Assembly (NCBI GenBank): GCA_032718475.1
Contig: JAUCBJ010003757.1
Span: 1-64,000 of the forward strand
DNA from: Nemertoderma westbladi
Lineage: Eukaryota; Xenacoelomorpha; Nemertodermatida; Nemertodermatidae
DNA: 64,000 nt
Direction: 5' to 3'
The notes under the pieces were generated by a model. The model saw nothing but the letters and a program-made list of their open reading frames with translations. It was not told where the DNA came from and made no database searches. Each line of letters starts with the position of its first letter. The first letter of the stretch is position 1. This document shows positions 34,201 to 51,052 of this stretch, in pieces. Made by a program: the position numbers and the translations under genes.

Positions 34201-36759
34201 TAAACAAATATAGTTTGATAGATAATCCGTATAACATACAAACACAATATAAACAAATATAGTGTGATAGATAATCCGTATAACATACAAACACAATATA
34301 AACAAATATAGTGTGATAGATAATCCGTATAACATACAAACACAATATAAACAAATATAGTTTGATAGATAATCCGTGTAATATACAAACATAATATAAA
34401 CAAATATAGTGTGATAGATAATCCGTATAACATACAAACACAATATAAACAAATATAGTTTGATAGATAATCCGTATAACATACAAACACAATATAAACA
34501 AATATAGTGTGATAGATAATCCGTATAACATACAAACACAATATAAACAAATATAGTTTGATAGATAATCCGTATAACATACAAACACAATATAAACAAA
34601 TATAGTGTGATAGATAATCCGTATAACATACAAACACAATATAAACAAATATAGTGTGATAGATAATCCGCATAACATACAAACACAATATAAACAAATA
34701 TAGTGTGATAGATAATCCGTATAACATACAAATACAATATAAACAATTATAGTGTGATAGATAATCCGTATAACATACAAACACAATATAAACAAATATA
34801 GTGTGATAGATAATCCGTATAACATACAAACACAATATAAACAAATATAGTGTGATAGATAATCCGTATAACATACAAACACAATATAAACAAATATAGT
34901 GTGATAGATAATCCGTATAACATACAAACACAATATAAACAAATATAGTGTGATAGATAATCCGTATAACATACAAACACAATATAAACAAATATAGTGT
35001 GATAGATAATCCGTATAACATACAAACACAATATAAACAAATATAGTGTGATAGATAATCCGTATAACATACAAACACAATATAAACAATTATAGTGTGA
35101 TAGATAATCCGTATAACATACAAACACAATATAAACAAATATAGTGTGATAGATAATCCGCATAACATACAAACACAATATAAACAAATATAGTGTGATA
35201 GATAATCCGTATAACATACAAACACAATATAAACAAATATAGTGTGATAGATAATCCGTATAACATACAAACACAATATAAACAAATATAGTGTGATAGA
35301 TAATCCGTATAACATACAAACACAATATAAACAAATATAGTGTGATAGATAATCCGTATAACATACAAACACAATATAAACAAATATAGTGTGATAGATA
35401 ATCCGTATAACATACAAACACAATATAAACAAATATAGTGTGATAGATAATCCGTATAACATACAAACACAATATAAACAAATATAGTGTGATAGATAAT
35501 CCGTATAACATACAAACACAATATAAACAAATATAGTGTGATAGATAATCCGTATAACATACAAACACAATATAAACAAATATAGTGTGATAGATAATCC
35601 GTATAACATACAAACACAATATAAACAAATATAGTGTGATAGATAATCCGTATAACATACAAACACAATATAAACAAATATAGTGTGATAGATAATCCGT
35701 ATAACATACAAACACAATATAAACAAATATAGTGTGATAGATAATCCGTATAACATACAAACACAATATAAACAAATATAGTGTGATAGATAATCCGCAT
35801 AACATACAAACACAATATAAACAAATATAGTGTGATAGATAATCCGTATAACATACAAACACAATATAAACAAATATAGTGTGATAGATAATCCGTATAA
35901 CATACAAACACAATATAAACAAATATAGTGTGATAGATAATCCGTGTAACATACAAACACAATCTAAACAAATATAGTGTGATAGATAATCCGTATAACA
36001 TACAAACACAATATAAACAAATATAGTGTGATAGATAATCCGTATAACATACAAACACAATATAAACAAATATAGTGTGATAGATAATCCGTATAACATA
36101 CAAACACAATATAAACAAATATAGTGTGATAGATAATCCGTATAACATACAAACACAATATAAACAAATATAGTGTGATAGATAATCCGTATAACATACA
36201 AACACAATATAAACAAATATAGTGTGATAGATAATCCGTATAACATACAAACACAATATAAACAAATATAGTGTGATAGATAATCCGTATAACATACAAA
36301 CACAATATAAACAAATATAGTGTGATAGATAATCCGTATAACATACAAACACAATATAAACAAATATAGTGTGATAGATAATCCGTATAACATACAAACA
36401 CAATATAAACAAATATAGTGTGATAGATAATCCGTATAACATACAAACACAATATAAACAAATATAGTGTGATAGATAATCCGTGTAACATACAAACACA
36501 ATATAAACAAATATAGTGTGATAGATAATCCGTATAACATACAAACACAATATAAACAAATATAGTGTGATAGATAATCCGTATAACATACAAACACAAT
36601 ATAAACAAATATAGTGTGATAGATAATCCGTATAACATACAAACACAATATAAACAAATATAGTGTGATAGATAATCCGTATAACATACAAACACAATAT
36701 AAACAAATATAGTGTGATAGATAATCCGCATAACATACAAACACAATATAAACAAATAT

Positions 36760-39700
36760 AGTGTGATAGATAATCCGTGTAACATACAAACACAATATAA
36801 ACAAATATAGTGTGATAGAAAATCCGTATAACATACAAACACAATATAAACAAATATAGTGTGATAGATAATCCGCATAACATACAAACACAATATAAAC
36901 AAATATAGTGTGATAGATAATCCGTGTAACATACAAACACAATATAAATAAATATAGTGTGATAGATAATCCGTGTAACATACAAACACAATATAAACAA
37001 ATATAGTGTGATAGATAATCCGTATAACATACAAACACAATATAAACAAATATAGTGTGATAGATAATCCGTGTAACATACAAACACAATATAACCAAAG
37101 TGTGATAGATAATCCGTATAACATACAAACACAATATAAACAAATATAGTTTGATAGATAATCCGTATAACATACAAACACAATATAAACAAATATAGTA
37201 TGATAGATAATCCGTATAACATACAAACACAATATAAACAAATATAGTTTGATAGATAATCCGTATAACATACAAACACAATATAAACAAATATAGTGTG
37301 ATAGATAATCCGTATAACATACAAACACAATATAAACAAATATAGTGTAATAGATAATCCGTGTAACATACAAACACAATATAAACAAATATAGTTTGAT
37401 AGATAATCCGTATAACATACAAACACAATATAAACAAATATAGTGTGATAGAAAATCCGTATAACATACAAACACAATATAAACAAATATAGTGTGATAG
37501 ATAATCCGTATAACATACAAACACAATATAAACAAATATAGTTTGATAGATAATCCGTATAACATACAAACACAATATAAACAAATATAGTGTGATAGAT
37601 AATCCGTATAACATACAAACACAATATAAACAAATATAGTGTGATAGATAATCCGTATAACATACAAACACAATATAAACAAATATAGTGTGATAGATAA
37701 TCCGTGTAACATACAAACACAATATAAACAAATATAGTGTGATAGATAATCCGTATAACATACAAACACAATATAAACAAATATAGTGTAATAGATAATC
37801 CGTGTAACATACAAACACAATATAAACAAATATAGTTTGATAGATAATCCGTATAACATACAAACACAATATAAACAAATATAGTGTGATAGAAAATCCG
37901 TATAACATACAAACACAATATAAACAAATATAGTGTGATAGATAATCCGTATAACATACAAACACAATATAAACAAATATAGTTTGATAGATAATCCGTA
38001 TAACATACAAACACAATATAAACAAATATAGTGTGATAGATAATTTGTATAACATACAAACACAATATAAACAAATATAGTGTGATAGATAATCCGTATA
38101 ACATACAAACACAATATAAACAAATATAGTGTGATAGATAATCCGTATAACATACAAACACAATATAAACAAATATAGTGTGATAGATAATCCGTATAAC
38201 ATACAAACACAATATAAACACAATATAAACAAATATAGTGTGATAGATAATCCGTATAACATACAAACACAATATAAACAAATATAGTGTGATAGATAAT
38301 CCGTATAACATACAAACACAATATAAACAAATATAGTGTGATAGAAAATCCGAATAACATACAAACACAATATAAACAAATATAGTGTGATAGATAATCC
38401 GTGTAACATACAAACACAATATAAACAAATATAGTGTGATAGATAATCCGTATAACATACAAACACAATATAAACAAATATAGTGTGATAGAAAATCCGT
38501 ATAACATACAAACACAATATAAACAAATATAGTGTGATAGAAAATCCGTATAACATACAAACACAATATAAACAAATATAGTGTGATAGAAAATCCGTAT
38601 AACATACAAACACAATATAAACAAATATAGTGTGATAGATAATCCGCATAACATACAAACACAATATAAACAAATATAGTGTGATAGATAATCCGTGTAA
38701 CATACAAACACAATATAAACAAATATAGTGTGATAGAAAATCCGTATAACATACAAACACAATATAAACAAATATAGTGTGATTGATAATCCGCATAACA
38801 TACAAACACAATATAAACAAATATAGTGTGATAGATAATCCGTGTAACATACAAACACAATATAAACAAATATAGTGTGATAGATAATCCGTGTAACATA
38901 CAAACACAATATAAACAAATATAGTGTGATAGATAATCCGTATAACATACAAACACAATATAAACAAATATAGTTTGATAGATAATCCGTATAACATACA
39001 AACACAATATAAACAAATATAGTGTGATAGATAATCCGTATAACATACAAACACAATATAAACAAATATAGTGTAATAGATAATCCGTGTAACATACAAA
39101 CACAATATAAACAAATATAGTTTGATAGATAATCCGTATAACATACAAACACAATATAAACAAATATAGTGTGATAGAAAATCCGTATAACATACAAACA
39201 CAATATAAACAAATATAGTGTGATAGATAATCCGTATAACATACAAACACAATATAAACAAATATAGTTTGATAGATAATCCGTATAACATACAAACACA
39301 ATATAAACAAATATAGTGTGATAGATAATCCGTATAACATACAAACACAATATAAACAAATATAGTGTGATAGATAATCCGTATAACATACAAACACAAT
39401 ATAAACAAATATAGTGTGATAGATAATCCGTGTAACATACAAACACAATATAAACAAATATAGTGTGATAGATAATCCGTATAACATACAAACACAATAT
39501 AAACAAATATAGTGTAATAGATAATCCGTGTAACATACAAACACAATATAAACAAATATAGTTTGATAGATAATCCGTATAACATACAAACACAATATAA
39601 ACAAATATAGTGTGATAGAAAATCCGTATAACATACAAACACAATATAAACAAATATAGTGTGATAGATAATCCGTATAACATACAAACACAATATAAAC

Positions 39701-42010
39701 AAATATAGTTTGATAGATAATCCGTATAACATACAAACACAATATAAACAAATATAGTGTGATAGATAATCCGTATAACATACAAACACAATATAAACAA
39801 ATATAGTGTGATAGATAATCCGTATAACATACAAACATAATATAAACAAATATAGTGTGATAGATAATCCGTATAACATACAAACACAATATAAACAAAT
39901 ATAGTGTGATAGATAATCCGTATAACATACAAACACAATATAAACACAATATAAACAAATATAGTGTGATAGATAATCCGTATAACATACAAACACAATA
40001 TAAACAAATATAGTGTGATAGATAATCCGTATAACATACAAACACAATATAAACAAATATAGTGTGATAGATAATCCGTATAACATACAAACACAATATA
40101 AACAAATATAGTGTGATAGATAATCCGTATAACATACAAACACAATATAAACAAATATAGTTTGATAGATAATCCGTATAACATACAAACACAATATAAA
40201 CAAATATAGTGTGATAGATAATCCGTGTAACATACAAACACAATATAAACAAATATAGTGTGATAGAAAATCCGTATAACATACAAACACAATATAAACA
40301 AATATAGTGTGATAGATAATCCGTGTAACATACAAACACAATATAAACAAATATAGTGTGATAGATAATCCGTATAACATACAAACACAATATAAACAAA
40401 TATAGTGTGATAGAAAATCCGTATAACATACAAACACAATATAAACAAATATAGTGTGATAGAAAATCCGTATAACATACAAACACAATATAAACAAATA
40501 TAGTGTGATAGAAAATCCGTATAACATACAAACACAATATAAACAAATATAGTGTGATAGATAATCCGCATAACATACAAACACAATATAAACAAATATA
40601 GTGTGATAGATAATCCGTATAACATACAAACACAATATAAACAAATATAGTGTGATAGATAATCCGTATAACATACAAACACAATATAAACAAATATAGT
40701 GTGATAGATAATCCGTATAACATACAAACACAATATAAACAAATATAGTTTGATAGATAATCCGTATAACATACAAACACAATATAAACAAATATAGTGT
40801 GATAGATAATCCGTGTAACATACAAACACAATATAAACAAATATAGTGTGATAGAAAATCCGTATAACATACAAACACAATATAAACAAATATAGTGTGA
40901 TAGATAATCCGTGTAACATACAAACACAATATAAACAAATATAGTGTGATAGATAATCCGTATAACATACAAACACAATATAAACAAATATAGTGTGATA
41001 GAAAATCCGTATAACATACAAACACAATATAAACAAATATAGTGTGATAGAAAATCCGTATAACATACAAACACAATATAAACAAATATAGTGTGATAGA
41101 AAATCCGTATAACATACAAACACAATATAAACAAATATAGTGTGATAGATAATCCGCATAACATACAAACACAATATAAACAAATATAGTGTGATAGATA
41201 ATCCGTGTAACATACAAACACAATATAAACAAATATAGTGTGATAGAAAATCCGTATAACATACAAACACAATATAAACAAATATAGTGTGATAGATAAT
41301 CCGTATAACATACAAACACAATATAAACAAATATAGTGTGATAGAAAATCCGTATAACATACAAACACAATATAAACAAATATAGTGTGATAGATAATCC
41401 GTGTAACATACAAACACAATATAAACAAATATAGTGTGATAGATAATCCGTGTAACATACAAACACAATATAAACAAATATAGTGTGATAGATAATCCGT
41501 ATAACATACAAACACAATATAACCAAAGTGTGATAGATAATCCGTATAACATACAAACACAATATAAACAAATATAGTGTGATAGAAAATCCGTATAACA
41601 TACAAACACAATATAAACAAATATAGTGTGATAGATAATCCGTGTAACATACAAACACAATATAAACAAATATAGTGTGATAGATAATCCGTATAACATA
41701 CAAACACAATATAACCAAAGTGTGATAGATAATCCGTATAACATACAAACACAATATAACCAAAGTGTGATAGATAATCCGTATAACATACAAACACAAT
41801 ATAAACAAATATAGTGTGATAGAAAATCCGTATAACATACAAACACAATATAAACAAATATAGTGTGATAGATAATCCGTGTAACATACAAACACAATAT
41901 AAACAAATATAGTTTGATAGATAATCCGTATAACATACAAACACAATATAAACAAATATAGTGTGATAGATAATCCGTATAACATACAAACACAATATAA
42001 ACAAATATAG
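36760..42010. repeat. Higher-order block B of the 49-bp satellite
   Basis: This is a near copy of block A at offset 7,111 up to about 40,600. After that an extra 588 bases (12 units) are inserted, and the offset becomes 7,699, then 7,748. The doubled ACAATATAAAC variants at 38,210 and 39,940 match those at 31,100 and 32,830. A more uniform stretch (34,750-36,480) separates A and B. Confidence 0.85.
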
Positions 42011-42129
42011 TGTGATAGATAATCCGTATAACATACAAACACAATATAAACAAATATAGTGTGATAGATAATCCGTATAACATACAAACACAATATAAAC
42101 AAATATAGTTTGATAGATAATCCGTGTAA

Positions 42130-44620
42130 CATACAAACACAATATAAACAAATATAGTGTGATAGATAATCCGTATAACATACAAACACAATATAAACAA
42201 ATATAGTGTGATAGATAATCCGTATAACATACAAACACAATATAAACAAATATAGTGTGATAGATAATCCGTATAACATACAAACACAATATAAACAAAT
42301 ATAGTGTGATAGATAATCCGTATAACATACAAACACAATATAAACAAATATAGTGTGATAGATAATCCGTATAACATACAAACACAATATAAACAAATAT
42401 AGTGTGATAGATAATCCGTATAACATACAAACACAATATAAACAAATATAGTGTGATAGATAATCCGTATAACATACAAACACAATATAAACAAATATAG
42501 TGTGATAGATAATCCGTATAACATACAAACACAATATAAACAAATATAGTGTGATAGATAATCCGTATAACATACAAACACAATATAAACAAATATAGTG
42601 TGATAGATAATCCGTATAACATACAAACACAATATAAACAAATATAGTGTGATAGATAATCCGTATAACATACAAACACAATATAAACAAATATAGTGTG
42701 ATAGATAATCCGTATAACATACAAACACAATATAAACAAATATAGTGTGATAGATAATCCGTATAACATACAAACACAATATAAACAAATATAGTGTGAT
42801 AGATAATCCGTATAACATACAAACACAATATAAACAAATATAGTGTGATAGATAATCCGTATAACATACAAACACAATATAAACAAATATAGTGTGATAG
42901 ATAATCCGTATAACATACAAACACAATATAAACAAATATAGTGTGATAGATAATCCGTATAACATACAAACACAATATAAACAAATATAGTGTGATAGAT
43001 AATCCGTATAACATACAAACACAATATAAACAAATATAGTGTGATAGATAATCCGTATAACATACAAACACAATATAAACAAATATAGTGTGATAGATAA
43101 TCCGTATAACATACAAACACAATATAAACAAATATAGTGTGATAGATAATCCGTATAACATACAAACACAATATAAACAAATATAGTGTGATAGATAATC
43201 CGTATAACATACAAACACAATATAAACAAATATAGTGTGATAGATAATCCGTATAACATACAAACACAATATAAACAAATATAGTGTGATAGATAATCCG
43301 TATAACATACAAACACAATATAAACAAATATAGTGTGATAGATAATCCGTATAACATACAAACACAATATAAACAAATATAGTGTGATAGATAATCCGTA
43401 TAACATACAAACACAATATAAACAAATATAGTGTGATAGATAATCCGTATAACATACAAACACAATATAAACAAATATAGTGTGATAGATAATCCGTATA
43501 ACATACAAACACAATATAAACAAATATAGTGTGATAGATAATCCGTATAACATACAAACACAATATAAACAAATATAGTGTGATAGATAATCCGTATAAC
43601 ATACAAACACAATATAAACAAATATAGTGTGATAGATAATCCGTATAACATACAAACACAATATAAACAAATATAGTGTGATAGATAATCCGTATAACAT
43701 ACAAACACAATATAAACAAATATAGTGTGATAGATAATCCGTATAACATACAAACACAATATAAACAAATATAGTGTGATAGATAATCCGTATAACATAC
43801 AAACACAATATAAACAAATATAGTGTGATAGATAATCCGTATAACATACAAACACAATATAAACAAATATAGTGTGATAGATAATCCGTATAACATACAA
43901 ACACAATATAAACAAATATAGTGTGATAGATAATCCGTATAACATACAAACACAATATAAACAAATATAGTGTGATAGATAATCCGTATAACATACAAAC
44001 ACAATATAAACAAATATAGTGTGATAGATAATCCGTATAACATACAAACACAATATAAACAAATATAGTGTGATAGATAATCCGTATAACATACAAACAC
44101 AATATAAACAAATATAGTGTGATAGATAATCCGTATAACATACAAACACAATATAAACAAATATAGTGTGATAGATAATCCGTATAACATACAAACACAA
44201 TATAAACAAATATAGTGTGATAGATAATCCGTATAACATACAAACACAATATAAACAAATATAGTGTGATAGATAATCCGTATAACATACAAACACAATA
44301 TAAACAAATATAGTGTGATAGATAATCCGTATAACATACAAACACAATATAAACAAATATAGTGTGATAGATAATCCGTATAACATACAAACACAATATA
44401 AACAAATATAGTGTGATAGATAATCCGTATAACATACAAACACAATATAAACAAATATAGTGTGATAGATAATCCGTATAACATACAAACACAATATAAA
44501 CAAATATAGTGTGATAGATAATCCGTATAACATACAAACACAATATAAACAAATATAGTGTGATAGATAATCCGTATAACATACAAACACAATATAAACA
44601 AATATAGTGTGATAGATAAT
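42130..44620. repeat. Fully homogenised stretch of the 49-bp satellite
   Basis: About 51 consecutive units read as the consensus without visible change, in contrast to the variant-rich DNA on both sides. This is what very recent expansion from a single unit, or assembler extension of an unresolved array, would look like. Confidence 0.8.
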
Positions 44621-47600
44621 CCGTGTAACATACAAACACAATATAAACAAATATAGTGTGATAGATAATCCGTATAACATACAAACACAATATAAACAAA
44701 TATAGTGTGATAGATAATCCGTATAACATACAAACACAATATAAACAAATATAGTGTGATAGATAATCCGTATAACATACAAACACAATATAAACAAATA
44801 TAGTGTGATAGATAATCCGTATAACATACAAACACAATATAAACAAATATAGTGTGATAGATAATCCGTATAACATACAAACACAATATAAACAAATATA
44901 GTGTGATAGATAATCCGTATAACATACAAACACAATATAAACAAATATAGTGTGATAGATAATCCGTATAACATACAAACACAATATAAACAAATATAGT
45001 GTGATAGATAATCCGTATAACATACAAACACAATATAAACAAATATAGTGTGATAGATAATCCGTATAACATACAAACACAATATAAACAAATATAGTGT
45101 GATAGATAATCCGTATAACATACAAACACAATATAAACAAATATAGTGTGATAGATAATCCGCATAACATACAAACACAATATAAACAAATATAGTGTGA
45201 TAGATAATCCGTATAACATACAAACACAATATAAACAAATATAGTGTGATAGAAAATCCGTATAACACAATATAAACAAATATAGTGTGATAGATAATCC
45301 GTATAACATACAAACACAATATAAACAAAGTGTGATAGATAATCCGTATAACATACAAACACAATATAAACAAATATAGTGTGATAGAAAATCCGTATAA
45401 CACAATATAAACAAATATAGTGTGATAGATAATCCGTGTAACATACAAACACAATATAAACAAATATAGTGTGATAGATAATCCGTGTAACATACAAACA
45501 CAATATAAACAAATATAGTGTGATAGATAATCCGTGTAACATACAAACACAATATAAACAAATATAGTGTGATAGATAATCCGTATAACATACAAACACA
45601 ATATAAACAAATATAGTGTGATAGAAAATCCGTATAACATACAAACACAATATAAACAAATATAGTGTGATAGAAAATCCGTATAACACAATATAAACAA
45701 ATATAGTGTGATAGATAATCCGTGTAACATACAAACACAATATAAACAAATATAGTGTGATAGATAATCCGTATAACATACAAACACAATATAAACAAAT
45801 AAAGTGTGATAGATAATCCGTGTAACATACAAACACAATATAAACAAATATAGTGTGATAGATAATCCGTATAACATACAAACACAATATAAACAAATAT
45901 AGTTTGATAGATAATCCGTATAACATACAAACACAATATAAACAAATATAGTGTGATAGATAATCCGTATAACATACAAACACAATATAAACAAATATAG
46001 TGTGATAGATAATCCGTGTAATATACAAACACAATATAAACAAATATAGTGTGATAGAAAATCCGTATAACATACAAACACAATATAAACAAATATAGTG
46101 TGATAGAAAATCCGTATAACATACAAACACAATATAAACAAATATAGTGTGATAGAAAATCCGTGTAATATACAAACACAATATAAACAAATATAGTGTG
46201 ATAGAAAATCCGTATAACATACAAACACAATATAACCAAAGTGTAATAGATAATCCGTATAACATACAAACACAATATAAACAAATATAGTGTGATAGAT
46301 AATCCGTATAACATACAAACACAATATAAACAAATATAGTGTGATAGATAATCCGTATAACATACAAACACAATATAAACAAATATAGTGTGATAGATAA
46401 TCCGTATAACATACAAACACAATATAAACAAATATAGTGTGATAGAAAATCCGTATAACATACAAACACAATATAAACAAATATAGTGTGATAGATAATC
46501 CGTGTAACATACAAACACAATATAAACAAATATAGTTTGATAGATAATCCGTATAACATACAAACACAATATAAACAAATATAGTGTGATAGATAATCCG
46601 TATATCATACAAACACAATATAAACAAATATAGTGTGATAGAAAATCCGTATAACATACAAACACAATATAAACAAATATAGTGTGATAGATAATCCGTA
46701 TAACATACAAACACAATATAAACAAATATAGTGTGATAGAAAATCCGTATAACATACAAACACAATATAAACAAATATAGTGTGATAGATAATCCGTGTA
46801 ATATACAAACACAATATAAACAAATATAGTGTGATAGAAAATCCGTATAACATACAAACACAATATAAACAAATATAGTGTGATAGATAATCCGTGTAAT
46901 ATACAAACACAATATAAACAAATATAGTGTGATAGATAATCCGTGTAATATACAAACACAATATAAACAAATATAGTGTGATAGATAATCCGTATAACAT
47001 ACAAACACAATATAAACAAATATAGTGTGATAGATAATCCGTATAACATACAAACACAATATAAACAAATATAGTGTGATAGATAATCCGTATAACATAC
47101 AAACACAATATAAACAAATATAGTGTGATAGATAATCCGTATAACATACAAACACAATATAAACAAATATAGTGTGATAGAAAATCCGTATAACATACAA
47201 ACACAATATAAACAAATATAGTGTGATAGATAATCCGTGTAACATACAAACACAATATAAACAAATATAGTTTGATAGATAATCCGTATAACATACAAAC
47301 ACAATATAAACAAATATAGTGTGATAGATAATCCGTATAACATACAAACACAATATAAACAAATATAGTGTGATAGAAAATCCGTATAACATACAAACAC
47401 AATATAAACAAATATAGTGTGATAGATAATCCGTATAACATACAAACACAATATAAACAAATATAGTGTGATAGATAATCCGTATAACATACAAACACAA
47501 TATAAACAAATATAGTGTGATAGAAAATCCGTATAACATACAAACACAATATAAACAAATATAGTGTGATAGATAATCCGTGTAATATACAAACACAATA

Positions 47601-50335
47601 TAAACAAATATAGTGTGATAGAAAATCCGTATAACATACAAACACAATATAAACAAATATAGTGTGATAGATAATCCGTGTAATATACAAACACAATATA
47701 AACAAATATAGTGTGATAGATAATCCGTGTAATATACAAACACAATATAAACAAATATAGTGTGATAGATAATCCGTGTAATATACAAACACAATATAAA
47801 CAAATATAGTGTGATAGATAATCCGTATAACATACAAACACAATATAAACAAATATAGTGTGATAGAAAATCCGTATAACATACAAACACAATATAAACA
47901 AATATAGTGTGATAGATAATCCGTGTAATATACAAACACAATATAAACAAATATAGTGTGATAGAAAATCCGTATAACATACAAACACAATATAAACAAA
48001 TATAGTGTGATAGAAAATCCGTATAACATACAAACACAATATAAACAAATATAGTTTGATAGATAATCCGTATAACATACAAACACAATATAAACAAATA
48101 TAGTGTGATAGAAAATCCGTATAACATACAAACACAATATAAACAAATATAGTGTGATAGAAAATCCGTATAACATACAAACACAATATAAACAAATATA
48201 GTGTGATAGAAAATCCGTATAACATACAAACACAATCTAACAAATATAGTGTGATAGATAATCCGTGTAACATACAAACACAATATAAACAAATATAGTT
48301 TGATAGATAATCCGTATAACATACAAACACAATATAAACAAATATAGTGTGATAGATAATCCGCATAACATACAAACACAATATAAACAAATATAGTGTG
48401 ATAGAAAATCCGTATAACATACAAACACAATATAAACAAATAAAGTGTGATAGATAATCCGTGTAACATACAAACACAATATAAACAAATATAGTTTGAT
48501 AGATAATCCGTATAACATACAAACACAATATAAACAAATATAGTGTGATAGAAAATCCGTATAACATACAAACACAATATAAACAAATATAGTGTGATAG
48601 ATAATCCGCATAACATACAAACACAATATAAACAAATATAGTGTGATAGATAATCCGTATAACATACAAACACAATATAAACAAATATAGTGTAATAGAT
48701 AATCCGTGTAACATACAAACACAATATAAACAAATATAGTGTGATAGATAATCCGTGTAACATACAAACACAATATAAACAAATATAGTGTGATAGAAAA
48801 TCCGTATAACATACAAACACAATATAAACAAATATAGTGTGATAGATAATCCGTGTAACATACAAACACAATATAAACAAATATAGTGTGATAGATAATC
48901 CGTGTAACATACAAACACAATATTATAAACAAATATAGTGTGATAGAAAATCCGTATAACATACAAACACAATATAAACAAATATAGTGTGATAGATAAT
49001 CCGTGTAACATACAAACACAATATAAACAGATATAGTGTGATAGAAAATCCGTATAACATACAAACACAATATAAACAAATATAGTGTGATAGATAATCC
49101 GTGTAACATACAAACACAATATAAACAAATATAGTGTGATAGATAATCCGTGTAACATACAAACACAATATAAACAAATATAGTGTGATAGATAATCCGC
49201 ATAACATACAAACACAATCTAACAAATATAGTGTGATAGATAATCCGTGTAACATACAAACACAATATAAACAAATATAGTTTGATAGATAATCCGAATA
49301 ACATACTTAAACACAATATAAACAAATATAGTGTGATAGATAATCCGCATAACATACAAACACAATATAAACAAATAAAGTGTGATAGATAATCCGTATA
49401 ACATACAAACACAATATAAACAAATAAAGTGTGATAGATAATCCGTGTAACATACAAACACAATATAAACAAATATAGTGTGATAGATAATCCGTGTAAC
49501 ATACAAACACAATATAAACAAATATAGTGTGATAGATAATCCGTATAACATACAAACACAATATAAACAAATATAGTGTGATAGATAATCCGTGTAACAT
49601 ACAAACACAATCTAAACAAATATAGTGTGATAGATAATCCGTGTAACATACAAACACATTATAAACAAATATAGTGTAATAGATAATCCGTATAACATGC
49701 AAACACAATATAAACAAATATAGTGTGATAGAAAATCCGTATAACATGCAAACACAATATAAACAAATATAGTGTGATAGAAAATCCGTATAACATACAA
49801 ACACAATATAAACAAATATAGTGTGATAGATAATCCGTGTAACATACAAACACAATATAAACAAATATAGTGTGATAGATAATCCGTATAACATACAAAC
49901 ACAATCTAAACAAATATAGTGTGATAGATAATCCGTATAACATACAAACACAATATAAACAAATATAGTTTGATAGATAATCCGTATAACATACAAACAC
50001 AATATAAACAAATATAGTGTGATAGATAATCCGTGTAACATACAAACACAATCTAAACAAATATAGTGTGATAGATAATCCGTGTAACATACAAACACAA
50101 TATAAACAAATATAGTGTGATAGATAATCCGTGTAACATACAAACACAATATAAACAAATATAGTGTGATAGATAATCCGTATAACATACAAACACAATA
50201 TAAACAAATATAGTGTGATAGATAATCCGTATAACATACAAACACAATATAAACAAATATAATATCATAATAATAATTCAGCATCAGCACCCCAAATATT
50301 TTTTACAAATATTAATGAAACCCACTTCTACCTTT

Positions 50336-50572
50336 CCTAACCACCGACGGGCTCTGGTTACAGTTCCTAACCACGGGCTCTGGTTACAGTTCCTAACCAC
50401 GGGCTCTGGTTACAGTTCCTAACCACGGGCTCTGGTTACAGTTCCTAACCACGGGCTCAGGTTACAGTTCCTAACCACGGGCTCTGGTTACAGTTCCTAA
50501 CCACGGGCTCTGGTTACAGTTCCTAACCACGGGCTCTGGTTACAGTTACTAACCACGGGCTCTGGTTACAGT
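50336..50572. repeat. 26-bp minisatellite, ~9 copies
   Basis: GGGCTCTGGTTACAGTTCCT plus AACCAC is repeated with almost no change, in the paxillin intron about 500 bases before the next exon. Each unit contains GGTTACAG, an acceptor-like word. Confidence 0.9.
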
Positions 50573-50723
50573 TTCATTTGGTAATTTTGCTTCAAATAAA
50601 TAATAATCAGTTAACGAGGATAATTGGTGAAAGTTCGGTGCGGTGAAGTTCTCCTACGCCAGGTCCACGGAATCTGGAATTGACAGTGGAGTATAATTTA
50701 TTTTTGTATAGTTTTGTGTATTT

Positions 50724-50755
<32 letters not shown>

Positions 50756-51052
50756 CTTTTTGGAACGCCCCAGTACTCCTGTATGGAGAATAACATTCCG
50801 AAAACCATTACAATAGTTAAGCCACCGTCCCACCCTTAATAAAAATTAATGAATAATACTTCATTAATTAATGTGTATCTTCCTTTGTTTTTATATTTTA
50901 CAAAGTATTAAAATCGTTTCCACATTCCAATTATATGATTTTATATTCGGGGCACCATATTTATGTAATCGTATTGATAAATTCATTTATTGAATTGTAC
51001 GATAATAATAATAAGTTATTCAAATACAATGATGAATCGATTTATATTACAG

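Larger units (their letters stand above)
27879..50262. repeat. 22.4-kb satellite of a 49-bp unit (paxillin intron)
   Basis: About 457 units are built of AATCCGTATAACATACAAAC, ACAATATAAACAAATATAGT and GTGATAGAT. Point variants recur in fixed combinations (CCGTGTAAC, CCGCATAAC, GAAAATCC, TTTGATAG, GTGTAATAG). Length variants include a ~45-bp unit with ATAACCAAAGTGTG and a ~60-bp unit with a doubled ACAATATAAAC. GC content is about a quarter, and the plus strand is strongly A-rich. Because 49 is one more than a multiple of three and the minus-strand unit has no stop in any frame, all three minus frames stay open for kilobases with the same 49-residue period. These are not genes. Confidence 0.98.

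Noticed and set aside
27879-50262. Centromere assignment for the 49-bp satellite
   Set aside because: The array lies within a paxillin intron with exons on both sides. Nothing here shows centromeric function.
27791-50290. Open frames of up to 4,822 residues on the minus strand
   Set aside because: They are the 49-bp satellite read through. The minus-strand unit has no stop in any frame and 49 = 1 mod 3, so every frame shows the same 49-residue period. No family, start context or codon pattern is present.
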